Source of the DNA: Tremella fuciformis
Lineage: Eukaryota > Basidiomycota > Tremellomycetes > Tremellales > Tremellaceae
Direction: 5' to 3'
Length of the DNA: 64,000 nt
Assembly: GCA_032768795.1 (NCBI GenBank)
Contig: CP136490.1
Coordinates: 3,658,001 to 3,722,000 of the forward strand
The notes under the pieces were generated by a model, which did not search any database, was not told the DNA's origin, and saw only the letters and a program-made list of their open reading frames with translations. This document shows, in pieces, positions 35,057 to 44,024 of this stretch (its first letter is position 1; the number at the start of each line of letters is the position of its first letter). The translations under genes were made by a program, and so were the position numbers.

Positions 35057-36085
35057 ATGACAGGTCTGCTCCAGTCTGCGCAAGACAAGGTGCTGGCTTC
35101 GCCGGCTCTGCTCAAAATGATATTCCGGCACTTACCAGTCAAGTCGCAGCTCGCCTGTATGCGAGTATCAAAATCATTCTTTGGTCCAGCGGCCACTCTC
35201 ATCTACTACCGACTCGACATTGGCCTGGACAGCCCGCCACACGCGCTGTCCGACTACCGATCCAAGTACATACCTCCATGGCTGCAAGATTCCGATGATA
35301 CCAAATTCGAGGTCGCCGCTAAGACAGCGCTGCTAGGTAGCGTGCAGCACGTCGTCATTCGCTCTCACTCGGCCGAGTGTGCGCCCTACGCCTGGTCGGC
35401 GATATTCTCCCATCGACTGCAGTCCGTGCGCGTGCATGCGACAAGGGGCACTGACGGGCGATACGCCGTATGCCTCGGCACCGCGTCCCCAGGCAATACA
35501 GAGGCCCGCTGTGCGCCGCTCGACTTCATCCCCTCGACATCCATACATACGCTCATCCTGCGGGGCCTAGCCGCCCCGTCCGCGCCTCAACAGGGCATAT
35601 CCTACGCCCGCCTACCGACATCCCTGCGCAAACTCGTGCTCGTCCTGGAGACTGACGCTGTCTTATATATACCCAGCGCACGCGAGACGGCGCTGAGCAT
35701 GCGCCACCTCCGTCCGACCATCTACGACCTCGTCATCGTCTTCCATTCCCCTGACCCTGCTCGCCCGTGGGCCCCTGCGCGCCGAAAAGATCGCGCACTG
35801 GCATTTCGCGCGTACGTCAAGTATCTCGCGAGTCTTGCCAGTGTCCCTACGCGCCTCGTGACGTTTGTCGGCCTGGGCAGGCTGGACTCGCGCTGGACGG
35901 GCCTTGAGGGCGGGGAGGAGGCGGTGCAGGCGCAGGTGGAGGCTATGATGCGTGGCAAGTTGGGCACGGTCAGTCATAAGGGCGTCAAGAGGGTCGGTAG
36001 GACCAAATTCCAGACGATGGCCGAGTTCATGACGACCGATGAGGACGTCTTCGACGAGTGTGAGAGGCTCCTATGGGCAACATAG
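35057..36085 (+). CDS. F-box-like protein (342 residues), member 2
   Basis: A single exon starts MTGLLQSAQDKVLASPALLK at 35057 and ends ECERLLWAT at 36085. The F-box-like helix set is PALLKMIFRHLPVKSQLACM / RVSKSFFGPAATLIYYRLDI. After it come alternating strand/helix units (VQHVVIRSHS, SIHTLILRGL, LRKLVLVLE, IYDLVIVFHS, TRLVTFVGLG), similar to a short leucine-rich-repeat solenoid. It would act as a substrate adaptor of an SCF ubiquitin ligase. It is adjacent to, and probably paralogous with, the disrupted gene that starts at 36361. Confidence 0.6.
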   Translation: MTGLLQSAQDKVLASPALLKMIFRHLPVKSQLACMRVSKSFFGPAATLIYYRLDIGLDSPPHALSDYRSKYIPPWLQDSDDTKFEVAAKTALLGSVQHVVIRSHSAECAPYAWSAIFSHRLQSVRVHATRGTDGRYAVCLGTASPGNTEARCAPLDFIPSTSIHTLILRGLAAPSAPQQGISYARLPTSLRKLVLVLETDAVLYIPSARETALSMRHLRPTIYDLVIVFHSPDPARPWAPARRKDRALAFRAYVKYLASLASVPTRLVTFVGLGRLDSRWTGLEGGEEAVQAQVEAMMRGKLGTVSHKGVKRVGRTKFQTMAEFMTTDEDVFDECERLLWAT

Positions 36086-36360
36086 TGACGAGAGCTACGT
36101 CCATGCACGTCACATCAACCACATACGTTCTGACGAGACGTGGCGGTGACACCCGACGTAGATCGCAGTGTTGACCTGAACTGATAGCCACCTCGCAACC
36201 CTTTGTGCCTTCCGTTCACGGCTCGTCCTTTCAGCCCGGTGTTCTGGGCACCTCGCTCCAATGTCCTCTTCCCAACACTCGGTCGTGGAATCCGACGGCG
36301 ACACAGCACAAAAGGTGGGTCAGAGAAGACGATTGTCGGTCCACTGTCCCGAGAGGTACT

Positions 36361-36918
36361 ATGTCCCTGGCTACTCAGCCCATCACTCATCCTGACATCT
36401 TCGCTAACGTCTTGCCGCACTGCTCGCGCAACACGCTCGTTGCGCTCTGCGGCACCTCGCGCCAGCTCTCCACGCTCGTCCTCCCCCTGCTCTACTCCAA
36501 CCTCAAAGTCGACCTGACCTCCGCCAACCCCTTCGTGCCCGACCCCAATCCCAACAACCCACAATCGCGGCACATCTCCCCTCTCAAGGAATCCTACCTA
36601 CGCCTCTGCACGCGGCTGACCGTGCATACTCATGCAACGCAATGCGGCGAGCTCGCACCGGCATTGCCGAACCTGTCACTGCTCACGCTGCTCGTCGACT
36701 CCCGGCCGGGGTACTCGAACCTCTTTTGCAGGCGCTGGCCGACATGCGCGCTGCTGTCGGGCCTCACGCCCCGGCGCATGGTCGTCAAGATCGTGGGCGA
36801 CACACTCCCGTCGGCCATATGGCTCCGGCCCGCGCCGCTCCCTGCGTCGGTGGAGAAGGTCACGCTGCTCATTCGTACATGGACATTCAGTACCTTTGAG
36901 CTGATTGACAATCCCGTG
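36361..36918 (+). pseudogene. F-box-like gene, member 3: 5' part, cut by the LTR retrotransposon
   Basis: The start MSLATQPITHPDIFANVLPH at 36361 leads into an F-box-like segment (CSRNTLVALCGTSRQLSTLV). The frame runs to ...FELIDNPV at 36918, where the 5' LTR begins directly. The 3' part resumes at 44338. If the element and one copy of the 5-base target duplication are ignored, the frame continues without stop. The pre-insertion gene would have had about 346 codons, matching the 342- and 344-residue family members nearby. The intact LTR pair implies that the break is recent. Confidence 0.8.
36914..36918. repeat. Target site duplication CCGTG (left)
   Basis: CCGTG directly precedes the 5' LTR and is repeated directly after the 3' LTR at 44338-44342. 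This is the 5-base duplication made by Ty3/gypsy integrases. Confidence 0.9.
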
Positions 36919-37078
36919 TGTCAGGACTGTGGCACTGAGACTGTGGCGGAATGAGACAAGGCCAAGTGCCACACGGCCTGACTCAGCCAACCGCCCACTT
37001 GCCTCATCCGGGTGAAGTAGCCGAACTGCTAAATGCGGCACTCGGACTGTCTAGTATAGTTGAACGGTTTTCGAATAC

Positions 37079-37085
37079 ATATAGT
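37079..37085 (+). promoter_or_regulatory. TATA-like box of the chromovirus LTR
   Basis: CATATAG lies 26-32 bases upstream of the position where self-priming complementarity predicts the RNA 5' end (37110-37111). The spacing is that of a TATA element. Confidence 0.5.
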
Positions 37086-37109
37086 AGGCATTCGAGTAGA
37101 GAAGATCTC

Positions 37110-37124
37110 TAGTCGAATGTATCT
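37110..37124 (+). other. Predicted 5' end of element RNA, complementary to the primer-binding region
   Basis: TAGTCGAATGTATCT is the exact reverse complement of AGATACATTCGACTA at 37234-37248, a 15-base match. In the Tf1/sushi group, the first bases of the transcript fold onto the primer-binding site and are cut to prime reverse transcription; this matches that arrangement. Confidence 0.75.
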
Positions 37125-37233
37125 CTTGTACTCTCAGTCTACTTCTAGTAACCCTACTCGATTGCATACTCCCTGCGAGGCAACCTCGACTTCCCAGCTC
37201 GACGCGGACTATCCTACGTCCGGTCTTGACATT

Positions 37234-37248
37234 AGATACATTCGACTA
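37234..37248 (+). other. Self-primer-binding site, 2 bases after the 5' LTR
   Basis: AGATACATTCGACTA begins two bases (TT) after the LTR end. It has no TGG typical of tRNA-primed sites, but pairs perfectly with 37110-37124 inside the LTR. Confidence 0.75.
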
Positions 37249-37279
37249 TACTCGCACTGAGTATTGCAAGTCGAGGAAC

Positions 37280-38554
37280 ATGAGTGCTTCCACTCGCCAA
37301 CTACGGTCGCATGTCGACCCGGACTCGGAGGACCTCGACACTCCTACGGAGGTTGAGGAACTCCGACGTCAGATACTCGAGCTTCGCCAAGCCAAGGAGC
37401 AGAGCGACTCGGCCCTAGCGGCCGCCCGTCTCGCATTGGCCGAACGGGCCACCCCGGCAACCACTCATCACACGGGAGCCGCGCAAGGTACACCCCTGGA
37501 AGAGATCACGGACACGGATCTCGACCACGACCACTCGCCGCTCGAGTCCGCTCAGAGGATTTCGAACGCGACGAGATCCTTCAAGGTGAACCCCCCAGAT
37601 GAATATCACGGTGACCGCGATAAGCTACCGCAATACATTACCCAGGTACGAATGTACCTTAGCATGCAAGGCGGTGGCCTGGACTCGCGGAGACAAGTCA
37701 TTTGGGCGGCATCCTACCTACGGGGAAATGCCCTTCGTTGGTGGGAACCGTACTTCAACAGGCCGAAAATCGAACAACCCCTTTTTTGCTCCGACTTGGA
37801 CCATTTCATTTCCGAGTTACAGGACATGTTCGGCGACCCGGATAGACACCGAATTGCGGTGCAGCGACTCAAGAAACTGTCGCAAACCCGCACGGTCTCG
37901 GAATACTATGCACGATTCCTGGCGATCTCAGCCGATGTGGAGTATGAGGACCGTAGCCTACGAGACATGTTCGAGTCGGGCCTGCGACCCGAGATCCGCC
38001 TGGCCATAGCGAATCGCGAGCACGAGCCCAGATCCCTAAAAGAGCTGGCGGACGTAGCGATTCGTCTCAATGTACAGCAGGACAGTGTCCGCAACAACTT
38101 GCTGCAGCGCGAGCCGGAGCGAGCTACCTCGAAAAGGTTCGGCGAGGCGCCGGCGACAACTCACTCTCGCGACCGCGCCGACAGACCTTCGAGGGACTAC
38201 GTTCGATCCCCGAATCCGCCCTCTCGACCCCCGACCAACCAGAGATATCGGAAGGACGACGGGCACTCGAGGGGTAGGATCTCGCCCAGCGAAAGACAGC
38301 GACGGATGGACAAAAACCTGTGTCTATACTGTGAGAGCCCGGATCACATTGTAGCCAACTGCCCCACGGCCCCGAAAACGCGAGCTCCTCGAAACAGCCC
38401 CGCATCGGGGGCGAACGCAGTCCGCCTCAATGGTATTAGACACGAATCACCGAATGCGAACGCCAACCTCGATCATACGAAATTCGACAAAGACGATTCG
38501 GAAAACAAGTTGGCGTACCCCAGCCCCGCGGCGGCGAGGTACGCCTCAGCGTGA
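37280..38554 (+). CDS. Gag polyprotein of the chromovirus
   Basis: The first ATG after the primer site (MSASTRQLRS, 37280) opens 424 codons ending in TGA at 38552-38554. An amino coiled coil (VEELRRQILELRQAKEQSDS) is followed by a capsid-like region with WAASYLRGNALRWWEPYF, LQDMFGDPDRHRIAVQRLKK and YYARFLAISADVEYEDRSLR. These resemble the retrotransposon gag domain of Ty3/gypsy elements. Near the carboxyl end is one zinc knuckle, CLYCESPDHIVANC (CX2CX4HX4C), preceded by a basic Arg-rich stretch. It should form the virus-like particle and bind element RNA. The pol frame starts in the -1 register and overlaps the gag end by about 115 bases. Confidence 0.92.
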   Translation: MSASTRQLRSHVDPDSEDLDTPTEVEELRRQILELRQAKEQSDSALAAARLALAERATPATTHHTGAAQGTPLEEITDTDLDHDHSPLESAQRISNATRSFKVNPPDEYHGDRDKLPQYITQVRMYLSMQGGGLDSRRQVIWAASYLRGNALRWWEPYFNRPKIEQPLFCSDLDHFISELQDMFGDPDRHRIAVQRLKKLSQTRTVSEYYARFLAISADVEYEDRSLRDMFESGLRPEIRLAIANREHEPRSLKELADVAIRLNVQQDSVRNNLLQREPERATSKRFGEAPATTHSRDRADRPSRDYVRSPNPPSRPPTNQRYRKDDGHSRGRISPSERQRRMDKNLCLYCESPDHIVANCPTAPKTRAPRNSPASGANAVRLNGIRHESPNANANLDHTKFDKDDSENKLAYPSPAAARYASA

Positions 38555-41500
38555 CCGCCACCTTCGCCGCACTCCCAATCTCGACGCCAGCTATTCCTGA
38601 TACCCCAGACCTTTTCCATATACCTGTCGCGATCGCAAACAAACAATCACTAGTCTCCCGAGCGCTGCTCGACACCGGGGCCTCCCGGAACTTTATAGAG
38701 AAAACCTACGCCATCGAGTCGAAACTCGAATTGCGCCCTTCTAGAATCAAACAGACCCTACGATTAGCGGATGGCTCCCGCAGCGCTATCGAACAAGAGG
38801 TTACCCTCACCCTCTTGCTAGGGGAAGGGTTCCAGCCTTACACAGCTACATTTCTGGTCGCCAGACTAGATGTGGGCCCCATCATCCTTGGGGCGCCATT
38901 CTTCAAAGAAGTCAAGCCAACGCTCGACTGGGATAACCTGGCCATTCAACCTCCTCCCTCGAGATCACACCAGGGCAAGTCGGGAAAACTAAAAGCAATC
39001 TCCCTCATCTCGGCCGAGGCATTCGAACAGATTACGGACGAACCCAAGGGGGCGATCTACCTACGAGCCATCTCCGTGGACCCACCTCGGATGGAGGAAG
39101 TGGTACCTACGGAATACCACGAGTTCCTGGATGTCTTCTCGGAGTCGGAGGCCACCAAGCTACCTCCTCATAGGCCTTTTGACCACCGCATCCCGCTACT
39201 CGACGGCGCTGAGCCGACATTCGGCCCGATCTACTCGCTGTCCGTGACCGAACAGGAGGCCCTCCGAGACTACTTGGATACGAACCTCAAGAAAGGCTTT
39301 ATCGTACCTTCGGAGTCGCCAGCGGCCTCGCCAATTTTATTCGTAAAGAAGAAAGACGGATCCTTACGCCTCTGCGTGGACTACCGCAAGTTGAATAACA
39401 TAACCGTCAAGAACCGTTATCCCCTACCGTTGATCGGAGATCTACTAGACCAACTCCGTGCGGCCACTATCTACTCAAAAATAGACCTACGTGGCGCGTA
39501 CAACCTCCTCCGGATCGCCGCCGGGGAAGAATGGAAAACCGCATTCAGAACTCGGTTCGGGCTGTTCGAGTACCGAGTGATGCCATTCGGCCTCACGAAT
39601 GCCCCAGCCTCATTCCAACACTTGATGAACCACATATTCCGCGATGTGCTGGACATTTTCGTCATAGTCTATCTGGACGACATACTTATCTTCTCGAAGT
39701 CACGGAGCGAGCACGAGAGGCACGTCAAAGAAGTCCTACAACGACTGCGGAAATTCGAACTGTTCGCAAAACACGACAAGTGCCAGTTCCATACCGACTC
39801 CGTAGAGTTCCTGGGCTACATCATCGACCCGAAGGGCGTATCGATGGACCCGAACAAGGTGCGAGCGGTGTCGGCATGGCCAGCACCTCGGAACGTCAAG
39901 GAAGTCCAATCCTTCCTGGGTTTTGCAAACTTCTATCGAAGGTTCATAGCAGGGTTCGCCAAGGTAGCTAAGCCACTGCACGAACTCACTCGGAAGTCGA
40001 CCCCGTTCTCCTGGTCGGAACCGCACCAGGCGGCGTTCGACCTGCTCAAGACGAAAATGACGACCGGACCCGTCCTGAAACACTATGACCCAGACCAGGA
40101 ATGCGTGGTAGAGACCGACGCGTCCGATTTCGCGATCGGGGCAGTCATATCCCAGAAAGACGGGGAGAATGGGCTGCGCCCAGTCGCATATTCGAGTCGA
40201 GTCATGTCGCCAGCCGAGTTGAACTACCCGATACACGACAAGGAATTCTTGGCAATCGTGTACGCTTTCAAGGAATGGCGACACTACCTGGAAGGTGCCC
40301 GACACCGGACACAAGTGCTCACCGACCACCGCAGCCTGGAAACCTTCTTGTCAACCAAGCAACTGACCCGACGACAGGCACGATGGGCAGAGATGATGGC
40401 AGACTTCAACTTCGAGATCTCCTACCGTTCGGGGAAGCAAAGTACTAAACCGGACGCCCTCAGTCGAAGACCGGATTACCTCCCCACCGACTCGACAGCC
40501 ACGAGCCTGTCTCAGGAACTCAACGGACACAATTTCCGACCGCTCCTGTCCTCAGAACAGTTGCTACTCTCCCTACAAGTACAGCTGCTGGGCAAGACGC
40601 CGTCCGACTTGTACGAAGGGGACGACGAGCTGGGATCATTGATCGCGGACGGAAAAGTAACCCAAGACACGCAAGGATACTATAGACACTCGAAAGCATA
40701 CTACTGTCCCTCGAAGTCTCGGACAGAGGTCATCGAGGCACATCATGATATAGTCTCGGCCGGTCACCCTGGACCCCGAAAGACTTATCAGGCAATTAGG
40801 CAACACTGGTGGTGGCCGAACATCAAGACGGATGTAGAGAAATCTGCGGCGGAGTGCGAGAAGTGCCAAAGAAACAAGCCCTCGAGACAGAAACCGTACG
40901 GCCTCCTTCGACCGCTCGAACCGCCACTACGACCATGGGCAGACCTGTCTGTGGACTTCATAGTCGACCTGCCCACCTCGAATACCTACGACTCCATCAT
41001 GGTTGTCGTGGATCGCTTCTCGAAGATGGCAGTATTCGCGCCCTGTCACAAGTCGATCACCGCTAAAGGAATGTCCGAAATCTTCACGGATAGAGTATAT
41101 ACTCGTTTCGGCATACCCGACAGCATAGTGTCGGATCGTGGGAGTCTGTTCGTATCCAAATTCTGGAAAGCCTTCTGCCAAGGCCTAGGAACCAACCTGC
41201 GCTACTCGACAGCATACCACCCACAAACAGACGGACAAACCGAGAGAACGAACCAGTGGCTGGAACAGTACCTACGCAACTATGTGAACCTCGAACAAGA
41301 CAATTGGGTGCCCCTACTGCCGCACGCGGAGTTCTGCTACAATAGCACGCACCACGCCTCGCTGGGTATGAGCCCCCTGGAGGCCTACACCGGGAGAGCA
41401 TATCGTACGACCCTAGTCGATCCGCCAGGAGACCTGTCCGACCTGCAAGTTCCAGCAGCCGCCGACCGGGTTCAGCAGCTAGAACAGCTGCACCATCGAA

Positions 41501-42093
41501 TACGAGGGAACTTGCTCAGAGCCCAAGAAGGGTGGAAGAAGCAATATGATAAGCGTCGACGTACACCGGACTTCCAAGTAGGGGACAAAGTCTGGCTAAA
41601 TGGCAAGAACTTGCGCACGCTCCGTCCGACTAGGAAATTCGACCACCGTCACGTAGGACCGTACTCCATACTAGAAAGGATAAACGAGAACGCATATAAA
41701 CTGGACCTGCCTCCGGAATTGGTCGCCAATCGAGTTCACCCAGTCTTCAACGTAGAGCTCTTGTCGCACGTTCGTGGGGCTCGAGTCGAAGCGCAACCCG
41801 CGCTGGTCGCTCCGCCACCAGCCCCACACACTAGCGAGGAGGAGCTTTACGAAGTCGAAGGGGTACTGAAACGAGCTCGACGATCCCGGGGTAAGGCAAG
41901 ACAACTCGAAGACCAGGTCCTTGTGAAATGGAAGGGGTACCAACAACCGACCTGGCAACCAACAGACTCTCTAAAGGGGGACCCGCGGTTCGAGTCGTGG
42001 ATGAAGGGCATCGAGGACAGCCAAGTCGAATCCCTAGTATCCGATGCGAAACGCATAAGGCGCGCCCCGCGCTGGAGAACGGAGTCGGCATGA
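38440..42093 (+). CDS. Pol polyprotein of the chromovirus: protease, RT, RNase H, integrase, chromodomain
   Basis: The frame is open from 38440, just after an in-frame TAG, to the stop at 42091-42093. It has no early ATG, so it is probably made by -1 frameshifting or reinitiation near the gag stop. Domains in order: aspartic protease (LLDTGAS, about 38660), RT (FVKKKDGSLRLCVDYRK at 39340; VIVYLDDILIFSKS with YLDD at 39665), RNase H (VVETDASDFAIG, 40108), and an integrase zinc-binding HX3-5HX29CX2C region (HHDIVSAGH... CEKCQRNK, 40740-40880). The integrase catalytic core follows: D in LSVDFIVDL, D in VSDRGS, then E exactly 36 residues on in TDGQTERTN. A chromodomain (YEVEGVLKR... LVKWKGY... 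TWQP) closes the protein at about 41850-41970. The chromodomain is the mark of chromoviruses and usually tethers integration to histone-marked chromatin. Confidence 0.95.
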   Translation, partial: TRITECERQPRSYEIRQRRFGKQVGVPQPRGGEVRLSVTATFAALPISTPAIPDTPDLFHIPVAIANKQSLVSRALLDTGASRNFIEKTYAIESKLELRPSRIKQTLRLADGSRSAIEQEVTLTLLLGEGFQPYTATFLVARLDVGPIILGAPFFKEVKPTLDWDNLAIQPPPSRSHQGKSGKLKAISLISAEAFEQITDEPKGAIYLRAISVDPPRMEEVVPTEYHEFLDVFSESEATKLPPHRPFDHRIPLLDGAEPTFGPIYSLSVTEQEALRDYLDTNLKKGFIVPSESPAASPILFVKKKDGSLRLCVDYRKLNNITVKNRYPLPLIGDLLDQLRAATIYSKIDLRGAYNLLRIAAGEEWKTAFRTRFGLFEYRVMPFGLTNAPASFQHLMNHIFRDVLDIFVIVYLDDILIFSKSRSEHERHVKEVLQRLRKFELFAKHDKCQFHTDSVEFLGYIIDPKGVSMDPNKVRAVSAWPAPRNVKEVQSFLGFANFYRRFIAGFAKVAKPLHELTRKSTPFSWSEPHQAAFDLLKTKMTTGPVLKHYDPDQECVVETDASDFAIGAVISQKDGENGLRPVAYSSRVMSPAELNYPIHDKEFLAIVYAFKEWRHYLEGARHRTQVLTDHRSLETFLSTKQLTRRQARWAEMMADFNFEISYRSGKQSTKPDALSRRPDYLPTDSTATSLSQELNGHNFRPLLSSEQLLLSLQVQLLGKTPSDLYEGDDELGSLIADGKVTQDTQGYYRHSKAYYCPSKSRTEVIEAHHDIVSAGHPGPRKTYQAIRQHWWWPNIKTDVEKSAAECEKCQRNKPSRQKPYGLLRPLEPPLRPWADLSVDFIVDLPTSNTYDSIMVVVDRFSKMAVFAPCHKSITAKGMSEIFTDRVYTRFGIPDSIVSDRGSLFVSKFWKAFCQGLGTNLRYSTAYHPQTDGQTERTNQWLEQYLRNYVNLEQDNWVPLLPHAEFCYNSTHHASLGMSPLEAYTGRAYRTTLVDPPGDLSDLQVPAAADRVQQLEQLHHRIRGNLLRAQEGWKKQYDKRRRTPDFQVGDKVWLNGKNLRTLRPTRKFDHRHVGPYSILERINENAYKLDLPPELVANRVHPVFNVELLSHVRGARVEAQPALVAPPPAPHTSEEELYEVEGVLKRARRSRGKARQLEDQVLVKWKGYQQPTWQPTDSLKGDPRFESWMKGIEDSQVESLVSDAKRIRRAPRWRTESA

Positions 42094-42125
42094 GGTCTCT
42101 GCATAAAATACAACCTGGACTACAA

Positions 42126-43805
42126 TCACTTGCGGCGGCCGCGCTTCGTCTTGAGGGCGCCAAGCGCGGCGCGCTGTGGCGCCTTCGCCTCGCTAGCAGT
42201 CTTCTCCTTGGTCTGCAGTCGGGTCGTGCGGTGCGGGATGTCGGATTCCGACTCGAGGGACTCAGCTCGGGCAGACAGAAGTCGAGTAACCGAGTGGTGC
42301 CGGTCGGGAGACGAGTGAATGGAGGGCGCGGGCGAGTCCTCCAATAGCCGCTTCAAACCACCCCCACCAACCACCGAGGGACCCGCAACCCCCTCCTCAG
42401 CGCCTTCGGCCATCGCGTCGTCCAAAGAGCTCCAGTCGAGTGTAGACACCAACGGAGGATCACCCGAGTCTAGCAGAGCGACTTGAGACTCGCCGCGGAA
42501 TGCAGTCCGGTTCAAATGCTGCAAGTCAGATCTCGACAAGACCAAGACGAAATCCGACTACACTTACCTGATATTCGGAGTAATTGATTCTATAGATCTC
42601 CAAGATAGCATTACGGGCCAGACCGGGTTTCACGTCTGCAAGTAGAGCTGCCGCCTGGCGGTGAATCCCTGCGATAACACCCTTACGACGAACGACCTCG
42701 TCGGCAGGGAGGACGAGTTGAGCTCGGGGCCCAAGAGCGGTGTTGGGCGAAAGGGTGCAGTGTTTCGACTTGAGCATACACCCAAGACACCTATACGTCA
42801 GCGAAAATCGAGTACGGTAAGTCGAAAACATACTTCTGCGCCACATACCGCCTACCATCGACCTCCACAACCGGACAGACGCAGAGTAGACCCGAGTAGC
42901 CCGACATGGGAGGGCGATTATGGGACACACAGGCTGCACAACGCTCCGCCCCCATCAGGACCCCCCACGAGCCGGAGTCGAGCGCTTCGAGGATGTTCGA
43001 CCCGGTATCCGCGGTGTCGCCAGTACGAGTCGAAATGTACGACTCGATCCACGAGTAGAAGGACTCGATCCTCGAGTCGTCGTGTCCAACGACCTCCGGT
43101 TCTTTCAGCGGGTACCGATACACGCGATTCAGACGCTTGACCACCAACTCTTCGCCTTCAACCCTCGGGAACACCCCACTAGGAGTTCGACCTGCCTTGG
43201 TCGGCGAAGGAGTAGGGATCGGCTGACCCGGGCTCGAGTCGGGGGCCGAGCCGAACAAGTCGCTCAGACCGACCTCAGTAGCCGAAGACACGACTTTGGC
43301 AGGCGGAGATGCGGCCTTAGGGAAGCCCAAAGGGCGATGAGCATGACCCTTTTGACTAGCCGGTGTCTCGGGAATGCTGCTCGAGCCGAAGGGTGGTTGA
43401 CGAGAGATAGGAGAGGGATCCAAGATGTGTTTCTTGGGTGAGAGACGACCGATGGGAGCAAGGGGGGCCTTGAAAGGCAATTGAATAGGCGGGAATACCG
43501 ACTCAGCACGAGCAGGAGTCGACTTTACGGGAGAGGAACCCTAACAGCTTAACTCGAAATTCGTCTACTGGCATTCGACTCACGGATTTATCCCTTTCTC
43601 GACGTAAAGCCGCCTTCCCCGCAGCAACCAGCTTGTCGACCTCAAACTTGAAAATGGCATTTTCGGGCTGCGCTTCGAGGTTCTCTCGAGCGGCCTGGAG
43701 TTGAATTCGATACTCGTCCGCAGAGGCCGTACCGAGATACGCCTCATCGTAGGCATCTTGTATGCCCTGCTCAACATTGAATCCGGCCAGCTCGTCGTCG
43801 ACCAT
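42126..43805 (-). CDS. Antisense, four-exon accessory gene carried inside the retrotransposon
   Basis: On the strand opposite to gag-pol, four exons (43584-43805, 42834-43540, 42568-42790, 42126-42518) join through GT-AG introns of 43, 43 and 49 bases. They give exactly 515 codons including the stop: 514 residues starting MVDDELAGFNVEQGIQDAYD. Two of the introns hold in-frame stops and exon 3 is reached in phase 2, so the open joined frame is unlikely by chance. The protein has an amino helical region (QLQAARENLEAQPENAIFKF), a Pro/Ser middle, a cysteine cluster (ERCAACVSHN, LLCVCPVV, QKCLGCMLKSKHC) that may bind zinc, and a basic tail KTKRGRRK. I do not recognise the family. It ends 32 bases from the pol stop, tail to tail. 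Confidence 0.75.
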
Positions 43806-44006
43806 GATGAGAACAGTACGAAAGACGACTCAAGAAAGACGAAGTCCGGACACAACAACCAGAACAACAACTTGCATGAAGGAGTAAACAACGGCGTCTC
43901 TCGGGCTTACGGGCGTGGCATCTACCTCAACGAACCGAACACACAGTGCCAAAGGACGCAACGTCGAATAAAGGATGTCAACAACCGAGGATGTCGGGTC
44001 GACATC

Positions 44007-44020
44007 AAAGAAGAGGGGGG
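44007..44020 (+). other. Polypurine tract of the chromovirus
   Basis: AAAGAAGAGGGGGG lies four bases (CGAC) before the 3' LTR. The 15 bases GGGGGGCGACTGTCA spanning tract and LTR edge (44015-44029) recur exactly at the matching junction of the miniature element (57447-57461, minus strand). Confidence 0.85.
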
Positions 44021-44024
44021 CGAC

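Larger units (their letters stand above)
36919..37231 (+). repeat. 5' LTR (313 bases)
   Basis: It starts TGTCAGGACTGTGGCACTGA and ends CGGTCTTGACA, identical by eye to the 3' LTR. A TATA-like CATATAG at 37079-37085 lies about 26-32 bases before the predicted start of R at 37110-37111. This predicts U3 = 36919-37110 and R/U5 = 37111-37231. Confidence 0.93.

Noticed and set aside
37060..37260. LTR-spanning open frames as genes (also the matching frame at 44166)
   Set aside because: They arise from the LTR sequence itself; the second continues into the disrupted F-box-like gene only by read-through.
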